Source: DASSUW01 sp963844205 (lineage in GTDB: Bacteria > Actinomycetota > Thermoleophilia > Solirubrobacterales > Solirubrobacteraceae). Taken from it: DNA of 64,000 bases. Each line of letters opens with the position of its first letter. The stretch's first letter is position 1. The stretch covers positions 62,001 through 126,000 of the forward strand of contig CAWJNK010000012.1 of assembly GCA_963844205.1 (NCBI GenBank). Direction: 5' to 3'. Shown here piece by piece: positions 26,814-34,506 of the stretch. The position numbers and the translations under genes were made by a program. Under the pieces are notes generated by a model. That model was not told where the DNA came from. It saw nothing but the letters and a program-made list of their open reading frames with translations, and ran no database searches.

Positions 26814-26897
26814 GCGGGGTGGCGCGTCAACCTCGTGGAACGAGCATGCGCGGATCGTACACCCGCGCGGCGGGTTCGAATCCCGTCAGCCGGGCAC
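26802..26897 (+). other. tRNA-like cloverleaf (possible decayed tRNA-Ser)
   Basis: A canonical T-arm, GCGGG-TTCGAAT-CCCGT, occupies 26870-26886. Before it are a 6-bp hairpin (26848-26853 with 26863-26868) like the long variable arm of tRNA-Ser, a stem holding T-GGA-A (26832-26844) and a 4-bp D-arm-like hairpin (26813-26826). An 11-bp stem (26802-26812 with 26887-26897, one G-T) closes the structure. There are no bases 8-9, the putative anticodon loop is too short and no CCA is encoded, so it is not a normal tRNA. It overlaps the 3' end of the aldehyde dehydrogenase gene. Confidence 0.3.
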
Positions 26898-28397
26898 GCC
26901 GTCCACCCGGCGCCGGACGCCGAGCGGGTTCTCCTCGCGCAGCTCGGGCGGGAGGACGTCGGCCGGCGCGTCCTGGAACGCGATCGGCCGGGTGAAGCGA
27001 TCGGTGGCGGTCATGCCCACCGAAGTGTGCAGCGGGCTGGTGGTGGCCGGATACGGACCGCCGTGATGCATGCCGAACGTGACCGCGACGCCGGTCGGGA
27101 AGCCGTTGAAGACCACGCGGCCGGCGCGCTCGGACAGCGCCTGCACGACGTCGCCGACGTCCTCGCCGGGCTCCGCGTGGAGCGACCCGGTGAGCTGGCC
27201 GTCGATCTGCGCGAGCGCGGCGAGCAGCTCGTCGCGCGAGCCGTGCCGCAGGAGCAGGACGACCGGTCCGAAGTGCTCCTCCAGCAGCTCGTCGGAGAGC
27301 TCGCCGGCCGGCGCCTCGTACGCGGCGGGCTGGTGGCGGAAGCCGGGGCCGTCGGGCTCCGGCGCGCTGCCGAGCGGCCGCGAGTGGCTTGCGAGCCGCG
27401 CCACCGCGTCGCGCAGCGCGTCCCGCAGGCGCTCGTTGAGGAGGACCTGGGGCGCGGCGGCGTCGAGCCGCGTCGCGAGGTCGGCGGCGAACGCGTCGCC
27501 CTCCGACCCGGCGGGGACGAAGACCACGCCGGGCTTCGTGCAGAGCTGGCCGCCGAAGCTCGAGACCGACGCGGTCAGCCCCTCCGCGATCTTCGCGCCG
27601 CGCGAGCGCAGCGCCGCCTCGGTGACCACGATCGGATTGATCGAGCCCATCTCGGCGTAGACGGGGATGGGGACCTCGCGCCGCGCGGCGCGATCGAAGA
27701 TCGCCTTGCCGCCGGCGAACGAGCCGGTGAAGCCCACCGCCGCGAGCTCCGGCGCGTCGACGAGCGCCTCGCCGACCTCGACGCCCGCCGCCGGCAGGTG
27801 CGCGAACGTGCCCTCGGGGAACCCCGCGTCTGCGACCGCGGCCCGCAGCTCGCGCGCCACCAGCTCACCGGTGCCGGGGTGCGAGGGATGGCCCTTGACG
27901 ATCACCGGGCAGCCGGCCGCCAGTGCCGAGGCGGTGTCCCCGCCGGCGGTCGAGAACGCGAGCGGGAAGTTCGAGGCGCCGAAGACGGCGACCGGCCCGA
28001 TCGGGACGCGCATGCGCCGCACGTCGGGCTTCGGGATCGGCTTGGCGTCGGGGTGGGGGCGGTCGATGATCGCCTCGGCGTCGTCGCCGTGGTCGACGAC
28101 CTCCGCGAACGCCTCGAGCTGCCCGCAGGTCCGCTCGAGCTCCGACCGCAGGCGCGGGACCTCCGGGAGCCCGGTCTCGGCCTCGCAGACCGAGATGATC
28201 TCGTCGCCCGCCGCGCGCAGGCGGGCGGCCGCGCCGCGCAGCAGGGCGGCTCGCTTCGCCCGATCGCGCAGCGCGCCGGACCGGTGGACCGCCGCTGCGG
28301 CCTCGACGGCCGCGCGCACGTCGTCGGGCGATGCTTCCTCGTAGCTGGGGCCCGGCTCGCCGGTGCGTGGGTCGAACGAGTTGAAAGTCAGCGCCAT
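26886..28397 (-). CDS. Aldehyde dehydrogenase, 2,5-dioxovalerate (alpha-ketoglutarate semialdehyde) type
   Basis: 503 residues from ATG 28397. The catalytic Cys is in 'SFGGQLCTKPGVV' and the general base Glu in 'VYAEMGSINP'; the cofactor region reads 'FGASNFPLAFS'. This KGSADH subfamily oxidises 2-oxoglutarate semialdehyde to 2-oxoglutarate, the last step of trans-4-hydroxyproline breakdown. It is divergent from the FadR-type regulator and the other three pathway genes, and shares an overlapping promoter with them. The 3' end meets the tRNA-like structure. Confidence 0.93.
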   Translation of the reverse strand: MALTFNSFDPRTGEPGPSYEEASPDDVRAAVEAAAAVHRSGALRDRAKRAALLRGAAARLRAAGDEIISVCEAETGLPEVPRLRSELERTCGQLEAFAEVVDHGDDAEAIIDRPHPDAKPIPKPDVRRMRVPIGPVAVFGASNFPLAFSTAGGDTASALAAGCPVIVKGHPSHPGTGELVARELRAAVADAGFPEGTFAHLPAAGVEVGEALVDAPELAAVGFTGSFAGGKAIFDRAARREVPIPVYAEMGSINPIVVTEAALRSRGAKIAEGLTASVSSFGGQLCTKPGVVFVPAGSEGDAFAADLATRLDAAAPQVLLNERLRDALRDAVARLASHSRPLGSAPEPDGPGFRHQPAAYEAPAGELSDELLEEHFGPVVLLLRHGSRDELLAALAQIDGQLTGSLHAEPGEDVGDVVQALSERAGRVVFNGFPTGVAVTFGMHHGGPYPATTSPLHTSVGMTATDRFTRPIAFQDAPADVLPPELREENPLGVRRRVDGVPG

Positions 28398-28403
28398 GGC
28401 GTG

Positions 28404-28410
28404 TACCTTA
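28404..28410. promoter_or_regulatory. Overlapping divergent -10 elements of the hydroxyproline cluster
   Basis: On the plus strand TACCTT (28404-28409) lies nine bases before GTG 28419. On the minus strand TAAGGT (28410-28405) lies seven bases before ATG 28397. The two hexamers share five base pairs, so RNA polymerase can hardly serve both genes at once. Both spacings predict leaderless mRNAs. A small palindrome, ACCG-GTT-CGGT (28410-28420), overlaps the regulator start and could be an operator. Confidence 0.5.
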
Positions 28411-28418
28411 CCGGTTCG

Positions 28419-29153
28419 GTGACAGGACCAATCCGATCTGAAAACGGAACCACTCCGACCGCGCGCGGCGACGGGCTGGGGCCGATCCGGCCGCGCCAGC
28501 GCTACGAGCAGGTCGCGGACCGGCTGGCGGCCGACATCCGCGCCGGACGGCTCGCTCCCGGCGAGCGGCTCCCGTCGGAGCGCGACCTCGCGCGCCGGCT
28601 CGAGGTCGGCCGCGCGTCCGTTCGCGAGGCGATCGCCGCTCTGCAGGTCGCCGGCATGGTCGAGACGCGCCCCGGCTCCGGCTCGTTCGTGGCGGCCGGC
28701 GCCGCGGAGCGCACGCGCGAGGAGCACGACTCCAGCCCTTCCGACCTGCTCGAGGCGCGTGAGCTGCTCGAGCCCTCGGTCGCGCGGTTGGCCGCCCAGC
28801 GCGGGCGGCCCGACGACGAAGCCGAGGCGCTGCTCGCCGCGATGGAGCAGGCGGCCGGCGACGGCAACCTCGCGGGCTGGAACGACTGCGACCGCCGCTT
28901 CCACCGCCGGATCGCCGCGCTCACCGGCAACGCCGTCGTGCTCGACCTCGCCGACCGGATCGCCGCGGTGATGGACGAGCCGCTGTGGCAGCGGCTGCGC
29001 GACGACTCGATCGCGGTCCCCGGCCGCACCACCTTGCACCTCGCGGAGCACCGGATGATCTACGAGGCGATCGCGGAGGGCGACGCGGACGCCGCCGAGC
29101 TCTACGCGACGCAGCACATCCGCCGCGTCCGCCGCTACATGACCCTCGACTGA
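28419..29153 (+). CDS. GntR-family regulator, FadR subfamily
   Basis: 244 residues from GTG 28419. A winged helix 'QRYEQVADRLAADIRAGRLAPGERLPSERDLARRLEVGRASVREAIAALQVAGMVETRPGSGSFVA' is followed by an all-helical FCD ligand domain with the metal-binding histidines in 'DRRFHRRI', 'LAEHRMIYEAI' and 'TQHIRRV'. It heads the hydroxyproline operon and probably senses a pathway intermediate, controlling this operon and the divergent dehydrogenase. Confidence 0.93.
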   Translation: MTGPIRSENGTTPTARGDGLGPIRPRQRYEQVADRLAADIRAGRLAPGERLPSERDLARRLEVGRASVREAIAALQVAGMVETRPGSGSFVAAGAAERTREEHDSSPSDLLEARELLEPSVARLAAQRGRPDDEAEALLAAMEQAAGDGNLAGWNDCDRRFHRRIAALTGNAVVLDLADRIAAVMDEPLWQRLRDDSIAVPGRTTLHLAEHRMIYEAIAEGDADAAELYATQHIRRVRRYMTLD

Positions 29154-29169
29154 AAGGTTGCTTCGCAAA

Positions 29170-30057
29170 ATGCGCTTCCCCGGCATCATCCCCGCCGTCA
29201 CCACCCCGTTCGACTCGTCGGGGGCGATCGACTTCGACGGGCTCGCCGCCAACGTCGCCGCCCTGCTCGACGCCGGCGTGCACGGCATCGTCGCCACCGG
29301 CACGATGGGGGAGGCCGGCTCGCTCTCGACGGCCGAGCGGCGGTCGGTGGTGGAGGCGGTCGCGCGGGCGGTCGACGGGCGCTTGCCGGTGATCGCGGGC
29401 GTTTCCGCGGGAACGCCGGCGGCGGCGATCGCCCTGGCGGCCGACGCCGCCGAGGCCGGCGCCGGCGCGCTGATGATGCTGCCGCCGCTCGGCTACCGCG
29501 GCGACGACGACGAGATCGTCGCCTACTACCGCTCGGTCACCGAGGCGGCCGGTCTGCCGCTGATGGCCTACAACAACCCGGACGCGAGCGGGGTCGACAT
29601 GGGCACCGCGCTGCTCGCGCGGCTGTACGAGGAGGTCGACGGCGTCGTGGCGGTCAAGGAGTGCTCGGGTGACGCTCGGCGGATCCCGGCGCTGATCGAG
29701 GCCGCTCCGGGGCTGGAGGTGCTCGTGGGCGGGGACGACTGGGCGCTCGAGGGCTTCTGCGCGGGCGCGACCGGCTGGGTCAGCGGCGTGGCGGACGTCG
29801 CCCCGCGCGACTGCGTCGCCCTGTACGAGGCGTGCCGGGCCGGCGAGCTGGAGACCGCGCGGGCGATCTACCGGCGCCTGCTCCCGCTCTCGCGCTTCGA
29901 CATGACGCCCAAGCTCGTGCAGTACTTCAAGGCCGCGCTGGACGAGGTGGGCCTGGTCGGCGGGCCGTGCCGGCCGCCCCGGCTCGCGCTGACGGACGCC
30001 GAGCGAGCGGCGCTGGCCGACGCGATGGCGGTGCTCCGGGAGGGCGCCCCTGTATGA
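29170..30057 (+). CDS. DapA-family lyase, probable 1-pyrroline-4-hydroxy-2-carboxylate deaminase
   Basis: 295 residues from ATG 29170 (a TTG at 29158 is less likely). It is a class I aldolase TIM barrel. The Schiff-base Lys is in 'VVAVKECSGD', the Tyr in 'LPLMAYNNPDAS', and the carboxylate-binding loop is 'GTMGEAGSLS'. In hydroxyproline catabolism this family deaminates and dehydrates 1-pyrroline-4-hydroxy-2-carboxylate to 2-oxoglutarate semialdehyde. The assignment comes from the flanking epimerase, oxidase and KGSADH genes; alone it could be any DHDPS relative. Its stop overlaps the epimerase start (ATGA). Confidence 0.87.
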   Translation: MRFPGIIPAVTTPFDSSGAIDFDGLAANVAALLDAGVHGIVATGTMGEAGSLSTAERRSVVEAVARAVDGRLPVIAGVSAGTPAAAIALAADAAEAGAGALMMLPPLGYRGDDDEIVAYYRSVTEAAGLPLMAYNNPDASGVDMGTALLARLYEEVDGVVAVKECSGDARRIPALIEAAPGLEVLVGGDDWALEGFCAGATGWVSGVADVAPRDCVALYEACRAGELETARAIYRRLLPLSRFDMTPKLVQYFKAALDEVGLVGGPCRPPRLALTDAERAALADAMAVLREGAPV

Positions 30058-31013
30058 ACGTCGAGGCGGTCGACTCGCACACGGAGGGCATGCCCACGCG
30101 GGTCGTCACCGCGGGCGTCGACCCCATCCCGGGCGCGACCATGCTCGAGCGCAAGCTGCACTTCGAGCGCGAGATGGACGACCTGCGGCTCCTGCTGATG
30201 CGGGAGCCGCGCGGGCACTCGGCGATGTCGGGGGCGATCCTCCAGCCGCCGACGCGCGACGACGCCGACTGGGGCGTGCTGTTCATCGAGGTCAGCGGGT
30301 GCCTGCCGATGTGCGGGCACGGCACGATCGGGGTCGCCACCGTGCTGGTGGAGACCGGCCGGGTGGCGGTGCGCGAGCCGGAGACGGTGGTGCGGCTCGA
30401 CACGCCGGCGGGCTTGGTGGAGGCGCGCGTCGCGGTCTCCGGCGGCCGCGCGCGGTCGGTCACGCTGCGAAACGTGCCGTCGTTCCTCTACGAGCGCGAC
30501 CGGCGGGCGGCCGGCGTCGTCTGCGACCTGGCGTTCGGAGGGAACTTCTACGCGCTCGTGCCCGTCGACGATGTCGATCCGGCACGGGCCGACGAGTACG
30601 TGCGGCGGGGCCTGGAGATCATGGCCGCGGTCAACGAGGACCCGCCCGTGCATCCGGACGATCCGCGGATCGCGGGCTGCCGGCACGTGGTGTTCCACGC
30701 TGCGGGGCGCGACGGCGCGGACGCGCGCAACGCGACCGCGATCCATCCGGGATGGCTGGACCGGTCGCCGTGCGGCACCGGGACGTCGGCGCGGATGGCG
30801 GCGCTGCATGCCCGCGGGGAACTGGCGCTCGGCGAGCCGTTCGTCAACGAGTCCCTGATCGGCACGCGCTTCACCGGCCGACTGGTCGAGGAGACGCGGG
30901 CCGGGCCGTTCGACGCCGTCGTCCCCGAGATCACCGGCCGCGCGTGGGTCACCGGGACCGCGACCTACGTGCTCGACGCCGACGACCCCTTCCCTGTCGG
31001 ATTCGCGCTGTGA
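30054..31013 (+). CDS. 4-hydroxyproline 2-epimerase (proline racemase family)
   Basis: 319 residues from ATG 30054. Both catalytic cysteines of the two-base mechanism are present: 'CLPMCGHGTIGVATVLVETG' (about residue 88) and 'DRSPCGTGTSARMAALHARG' (about residue 240). It converts trans-4-hydroxy-L-proline to cis-4-hydroxy-D-proline. Context separates it from proline racemase, since the oxidase, deaminase and semialdehyde dehydrogenase of the hydroxyproline route all flank it. Confidence 0.94.
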   Translation: MNVEAVDSHTEGMPTRVVTAGVDPIPGATMLERKLHFEREMDDLRLLLMREPRGHSAMSGAILQPPTRDDADWGVLFIEVSGCLPMCGHGTIGVATVLVETGRVAVREPETVVRLDTPAGLVEARVAVSGGRARSVTLRNVPSFLYERDRRAAGVVCDLAFGGNFYALVPVDDVDPARADEYVRRGLEIMAAVNEDPPVHPDDPRIAGCRHVVFHAAGRDGADARNATAIHPGWLDRSPCGTGTSARMAALHARGELALGEPFVNESLIGTRFTGRLVEETRAGPFDAVVPEITGRAWVTGTATYVLDADDPFPVGFAL

Positions 31014-31030
31014 ACCCCGCGCGGGGTCGC

Positions 31031-31090
31031 GTCGTGAGGCCGCGCGAGGTCGGGCCGCGCGGGGTGGCGTCGTGAGGCCGCGCGAGGTCG
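31031..31090. repeat. 22-bp direct repeat duplicating the oxidase start region
   Basis: A 22-bp sequence beginning GTCGTGAGGCCGCG occurs twice (31031-31052 and 31069-31090) at a 38-bp period. The second copy carries the GTG start of the FAD oxidase; the first carries an identical GTG and four following codons in another frame. Confidence 0.85.
31034..31075 (+). CDS. Putative 13-codon leader peptide
   Basis: The first repeat copy opens a mini-ORF, GTG 31034 to TGA 31073-31075, reading MRPREVGPRGVAS. Its stop overlaps the real oxidase start (GTGA), so ribosomes finishing it could re-initiate on the oxidase. It is very short and may not be translated. Confidence 0.3.
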   Translation: MRPREVGPRGVAS

Positions 31091-32193
31091 CGGTCGTCGG
31101 GGCGGGCATCGTGGGGACGGCGACCGCGCGGGAGCTGGCGGTGCGCGGCGTCGACGTCGTGCTCCTCGACGCCGGCGAGGTCTCGCGCGGCACCACCGGC
31201 CTCGGCGAGGGGAACGTGCTGTGCTCGGACAAGGACCCCGGGCCGGAGCTCGAGCTGTGCCTGCGCGGGCTGGAGCTGTACGACGAGCTCGACGAGCGGC
31301 TCGGAGCCGAGGCGCGCATCCGCCGCAAGGGCGCTCTGGTCGTCCACCCCGACGAGGCGACCTGGGCAGCGGAGCCGGAGCGACTCGAGCGGCTGCGCGA
31401 GGCCGGCGTGAAGTCCCGGATCGTGCCCGCCGACGAGGTGGCCGAGCTCGAGCCCGAGCTGACCGGCGACCTGCACGGCGCGAGCCTGTTCGAGGCCGAC
31501 CTCCAGTGCGACCCGCGCGCGATCGCCCTCGCGCTCGCCCGCGAGGCCGAGCAGGCGGGCGCCACGATCCGCACCGGCGCGCGGGTGACGGGGATCGATC
31601 CCGCCGGCGTGATCCTCGAGGGAGGCGAGCAGATCGAGGCCGGCGCGGTCATCATCGCCGCGGGCCCGTGGAGCGCGGCCCTGGCCGAGTCGGCGGGCAT
31701 CCCGCTCCCGATCGAGCCCCGCAAGGGCCAGCTCGTCCGCCTCGGCCCGCTGCCCGTCCAGCGCAAGGTCGTCGACGGGTCGTACCTGGGGTCGGTCATG
31801 AGCGCCGAGGCCGGCCTGCAAGTGACGACCGTGGTGGAGACGACGTGGGACGGAGACGTGCTCGTCGGCTCGAGCCGCGAGCGGCGCGGGTTCGACACCT
31901 CGGTCGACGACGCGGTCTCGGACGACATGGTGGCGCGCGCGGCGCGGCTGTTCCCGCGGCTCGCCTCGCTCCCGCGCGTGGCGGCGTGGGCGGGGCTGCG
32001 GCCGTGGCTGCCCGACCACCTGCCCGCGATCGGGCCGTGCAGCGCCGCCGAGGGCGTGTGGCTGGCGACCGGCCACGAGGGCGCCGGCGTCGCGCTCGGC
32101 CCTGTCAGCGGCCGCCTGGTCGCGCAGCTCTACTGCGGTGAGCCGCGTTGCGCCGACCCGGCGCCGTTCGACCCGGACCGGTTCCTGCGCTGA
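31072..32193 (+). CDS. FAD-dependent D-hydroxyproline oxidase/dehydrogenase (DAO family)
   Basis: 373 residues from GTG 31072. The N-terminal FAD-binding motif is 'VAVVGAGIVGTATARELAVRG', and 'RGTTGLGEGNVL' plus the C-terminal 'WAGLRPWLPDHLPAIGP...TGHEGAGVALGPVSG' mark the glycine oxidase/D-amino acid dehydrogenase fold. It should oxidise cis-4-hydroxy-D-proline to 1-pyrroline-4-hydroxy-2-carboxylate. It is a single-subunit enzyme here; no separate ferredoxin-like subunit is seen. Its 3' end overlaps the convergent ALDH-like gene by 64 bases. Confidence 0.92.
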   Translation: MRPREVAVVGAGIVGTATARELAVRGVDVVLLDAGEVSRGTTGLGEGNVLCSDKDPGPELELCLRGLELYDELDERLGAEARIRRKGALVVHPDEATWAAEPERLERLREAGVKSRIVPADEVAELEPELTGDLHGASLFEADLQCDPRAIALALAREAEQAGATIRTGARVTGIDPAGVILEGGEQIEAGAVIIAAGPWSAALAESAGIPLPIEPRKGQLVRLGPLPVQRKVVDGSYLGSVMSAEAGLQVTTVVETTWDGDVLVGSSRERRGFDTSVDDAVSDDMVARAARLFPRLASLPRVAAWAGLRPWLPDHLPAIGPCSAAEGVWLATGHEGAGVALGPVSGRLVAQLYCGEPRCADPAPFDPDRFLR

Positions 32194-33755
32194 ACCAGCG
32201 CCGCCCGCGCCACGCGCAGCGCGATCCGGGCGACCGGCAGCGCGCCCTCCCGCAAGGCCCCCACCCGCTCGCTCTCGCGGCCGTGCAGGAGCCGTGCCGC
32301 CGCCGTGCGGGCCCGCACCAGCTCGGGGTCGTAGGGCAGCCAGCGGGCGCTGCGCAGGAGCGGCGGCTGCGAGGCGAGCCGGCGGGGGCTGACGTGGCGC
32401 GCGAGCCGGACCGGCACGGACGGGACCGACTGGCCGTGCTCGTTGACCCAGGTCAGCCCGGCACCGAGCGCCCGCGCCACTCGCTCGCCGTGCGCGCGGT
32501 CGTCGGTCCAGACCGAGACGGCGCCGGCGGCCGGCTCGGCGGCCAGCGCGATCGCGTCCGTCTCGGACGACGCCTCCAGGACGGCCAGGACCGGGCCCGG
32601 CGGCAGCTCGCGGAGGATCCGCGCGTGCTCGCGGACGCCGCGCATGACGACCGGCGCGCAGAACGCCGCGTCGAGCCCCGGCACCGTGACCGGCCCGCCG
32701 CACAGCCGCTCGGCGCCGCTCGCCTCGGCCTCCGCGATCAGTCGCTCGACCGCCTCGAGGTCCTCACGCGAGTCCAGCGGCCCGACCTCGGTGTCGGCAT
32801 CCCGAGGGTCGCCGACCCGCAGCCGCCGCGCGCCGGCAACGAGCCGCTCGATCAGCGCATCCGCCGGCCCGGGCGCGACGACGAGCCGGCCCACCGCCGC
32901 GGGATGCCGCCCGGCGCCCGCGAACGCCGCCCACAGCGCACCGGAGACCGCGGCCTCGACCGGCGCGCCCTCCAGCACCAGCATCGTCGCCTTCGCCTCG
33001 GCATCGCCCAGGTCCACGACCCGGTCGATCCCCGCCGTGCCGGACGGATCGAGGGGGTCCACAACGCGGTCGGTCCACGCGCCGCCGTCAACCGCGGCGA
33101 CGGCCGACGACCCGGGGTCGCCGGCCTGGCCGTCCGCCACCCCGAGGCCCGCCGACTCGTCGCCGGCCTGGCCGATCGCGTCCTGAGCCGCCGGTCCGTG
33201 CAGCACGGCGATCAGCTCTCCCGGGACGCCCGCGCGGATGAAGGCGGCCGCGATCCGCTCGCCGGCCAGCGGCGCCGCCGGCGCCAGTAGCACTGCGTTG
33301 CCGGCGAGCAGCGACGCGGCGGCCTCGACCAGCGGTTCCGCCCACGGCGACGCGCTCCGCCCGCGGATCGCGACGACGCCCGCCGGCGCCTGCACGAGCA
33401 CGGCCCGGCGGCCGCCTCGCAAGACCGCCCGCCGCCCAAGCCGCTGGTCGGCGAGCGCGCGCGGGCCGTCGTCGGCGAGGGTGTGCAGCGCGCTGACCGA
33501 CGGCAGGAGCTCCGCCAGCAGCGCCTCGCTGCGCGGCCGCCCGGTCTCGCGCGCGATCAGGAGCGCCAGACCGTCCAGCTCGTCGAGCACGGCCTGGGCC
33601 GTCCGCCGGAGATCGTTCGCCCGCGCCCGCGCCGGAACCGCCGCCCACAGCGGCTGGACGAGCGCGGCCGCCGACACCGCCGCGCTCACGTCCCGCTCCG
33701 TCACCTTCCCGAGCACCTCGCCCGTCACCGGCGATCGAACCTCGAGCTCAGCCAT
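32130..33755 (-). CDS. Divergent aldehyde dehydrogenase-like protein lacking the catalytic cysteine
   Basis: 541 residues with the overall ALDH layout: 'RSPVTGEVLGKVTERDVSAAV', 'LIARETGRPRSEALLAELL' and a late 'TWVNEHGQSVPSVPV'. Where active enzymes have GQxC it reads 'FAGAGRHPAAVGRLVV', so the nucleophilic Cys is missing, and the usual ELGG Glu block is replaced by 'VVDLGDAEAKATMLVLEG'. A roughly 60-residue Asp/Gly/Ala-rich insertion ('DAIGQAGDESAGLGVADGQAGDPGSSAV') lies in the cofactor domain. It is unlikely to be a normal dehydrogenase. It is the last gene of a minus-strand unit after rarA and the methyltransferase. Confidence 0.82.
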   Translation of the reverse strand: MAELEVRSPVTGEVLGKVTERDVSAAVSAAALVQPLWAAVPARARANDLRRTAQAVLDELDGLALLIARETGRPRSEALLAELLPSVSALHTLADDGPRALADQRLGRRAVLRGGRRAVLVQAPAGVVAIRGRSASPWAEPLVEAAASLLAGNAVLLAPAAPLAGERIAAAFIRAGVPGELIAVLHGPAAQDAIGQAGDESAGLGVADGQAGDPGSSAVAAVDGGAWTDRVVDPLDPSGTAGIDRVVDLGDAEAKATMLVLEGAPVEAAVSGALWAAFAGAGRHPAAVGRLVVAPGPADALIERLVAGARRLRVGDPRDADTEVGPLDSREDLEAVERLIAEAEASGAERLCGGPVTVPGLDAAFCAPVVMRGVREHARILRELPPGPVLAVLEASSETDAIALAAEPAAGAVSVWTDDRAHGERVARALGAGLTWVNEHGQSVPSVPVRLARHVSPRRLASQPPLLRSARWLPYDPELVRARTAAARLLHGRESERVGALREGALPVARIALRVARAALVQRRNRSGSNGAGSAQRGSPQ

Positions 33756-34506
33756 CGACCCGCCGCGTCGTCACGATCGTCGTGCGGTAGCGCAGCGTCA
33801 CCGCCTCGACGCCGTGGTGCTCGAGCACCCGCCGCACGGCTGCGAGCGTCGCCTCGCGCTCGCCGGATGGCAGCCCGCCGATCCAGCTGAAGGAGGAGAG
33901 CAGCGCCACGATCCCGTCGCGGTCTGTGCGCTGGTCATGCTCCAGCATCACGTCGGTCAGCGGCCCGAACCAGCCCGAGGCCTCGAGCGCCTCCCGCCAC
34001 GGCACGTTCGCGCGCCGCGATCCACCGACCGCCTGGTGGTGGGGTTCAAGCAGCGCGATGACCTCGTCGTGCCAAGGCTGGTCCTCCCACTGCGCGTGGT
34101 TCCACAGCACCGCCAGCCCGCCGCCCGGGCGCACCACGCGGGAGAGCTCGCCCGTCGCCCGCTCAAGGTCGAACCAGTGGAACGCCTCCGCCACGAACGC
34201 GGCGTCGACCGACGCGTCGGGGAGCGGGATCGCCTCCGCGGTCCCGGCCACCACGCGCACCGCCGGGAGCCGCGACGCCAGCACCCGCCGCATGCCGTCG
34301 AGCGGCTCGACCGCGACGACCTCGTCGGCCACCGCCGCCAGCACGGCCGTCAGCTTGCCCGTCCCCGCCGCCAGGTCCAGCACGCGCCGCGCGCCGAATC
34401 GCTCGACCACCTCGGCAACGGCCTCGGCCGGCCACCCCGGCCGGCCGCGCTCGTACTCCTCCGCCATCGCGTCGAACGCGCGTGCGGCCAGCCGGTCGAC
34501 CGCCAT
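33748..34506 (-). CDS. Class I SAM-dependent methyltransferase
   Basis: 252 residues from ATG 34506. Motif I is 'RRVLDLAAGTGKLTAVLA', followed by 'VVAVEPLDGMRRVLASRLP', 'GTAEAIPLPDASVDAAFVAEAFHWFD' and 'LSRVVRPGGGLAVLWN', a Methyltransf_11 pattern similar to plant/fungal-like TAM or UbiE relatives. The substrate is unknown. Its start overlaps the rarA stop (TGATG) and its stop overlaps the ALDH-like start by eight bases, so the three are co-translated. Confidence 0.92.
   Translation of the reverse strand: MAVDRLAARAFDAMAEEYERGRPGWPAEAVAEVVERFGARRVLDLAAGTGKLTAVLAAVADEVVAVEPLDGMRRVLASRLPAVRVVAGTAEAIPLPDASVDAAFVAEAFHWFDLERATGELSRVVRPGGGLAVLWNHAQWEDQPWHDEVIALLEPHHQAVGGSRRANVPWREALEASGWFGPLTDVMLEHDQRTDRDGIVALLSSFSWIGGLPSGEREATLAAVRRVLEHHGVEAVTLRYRTTIVTTRRVDG

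Noticed and set aside
26802..26897. Functional tRNA-Ser(GGA)
   Set aside because: The T-arm is convincing but bases 8-9 are absent, the anticodon stem does not leave a seven-base loop and no CCA is encoded. It is reported only as a tRNA-like structure.
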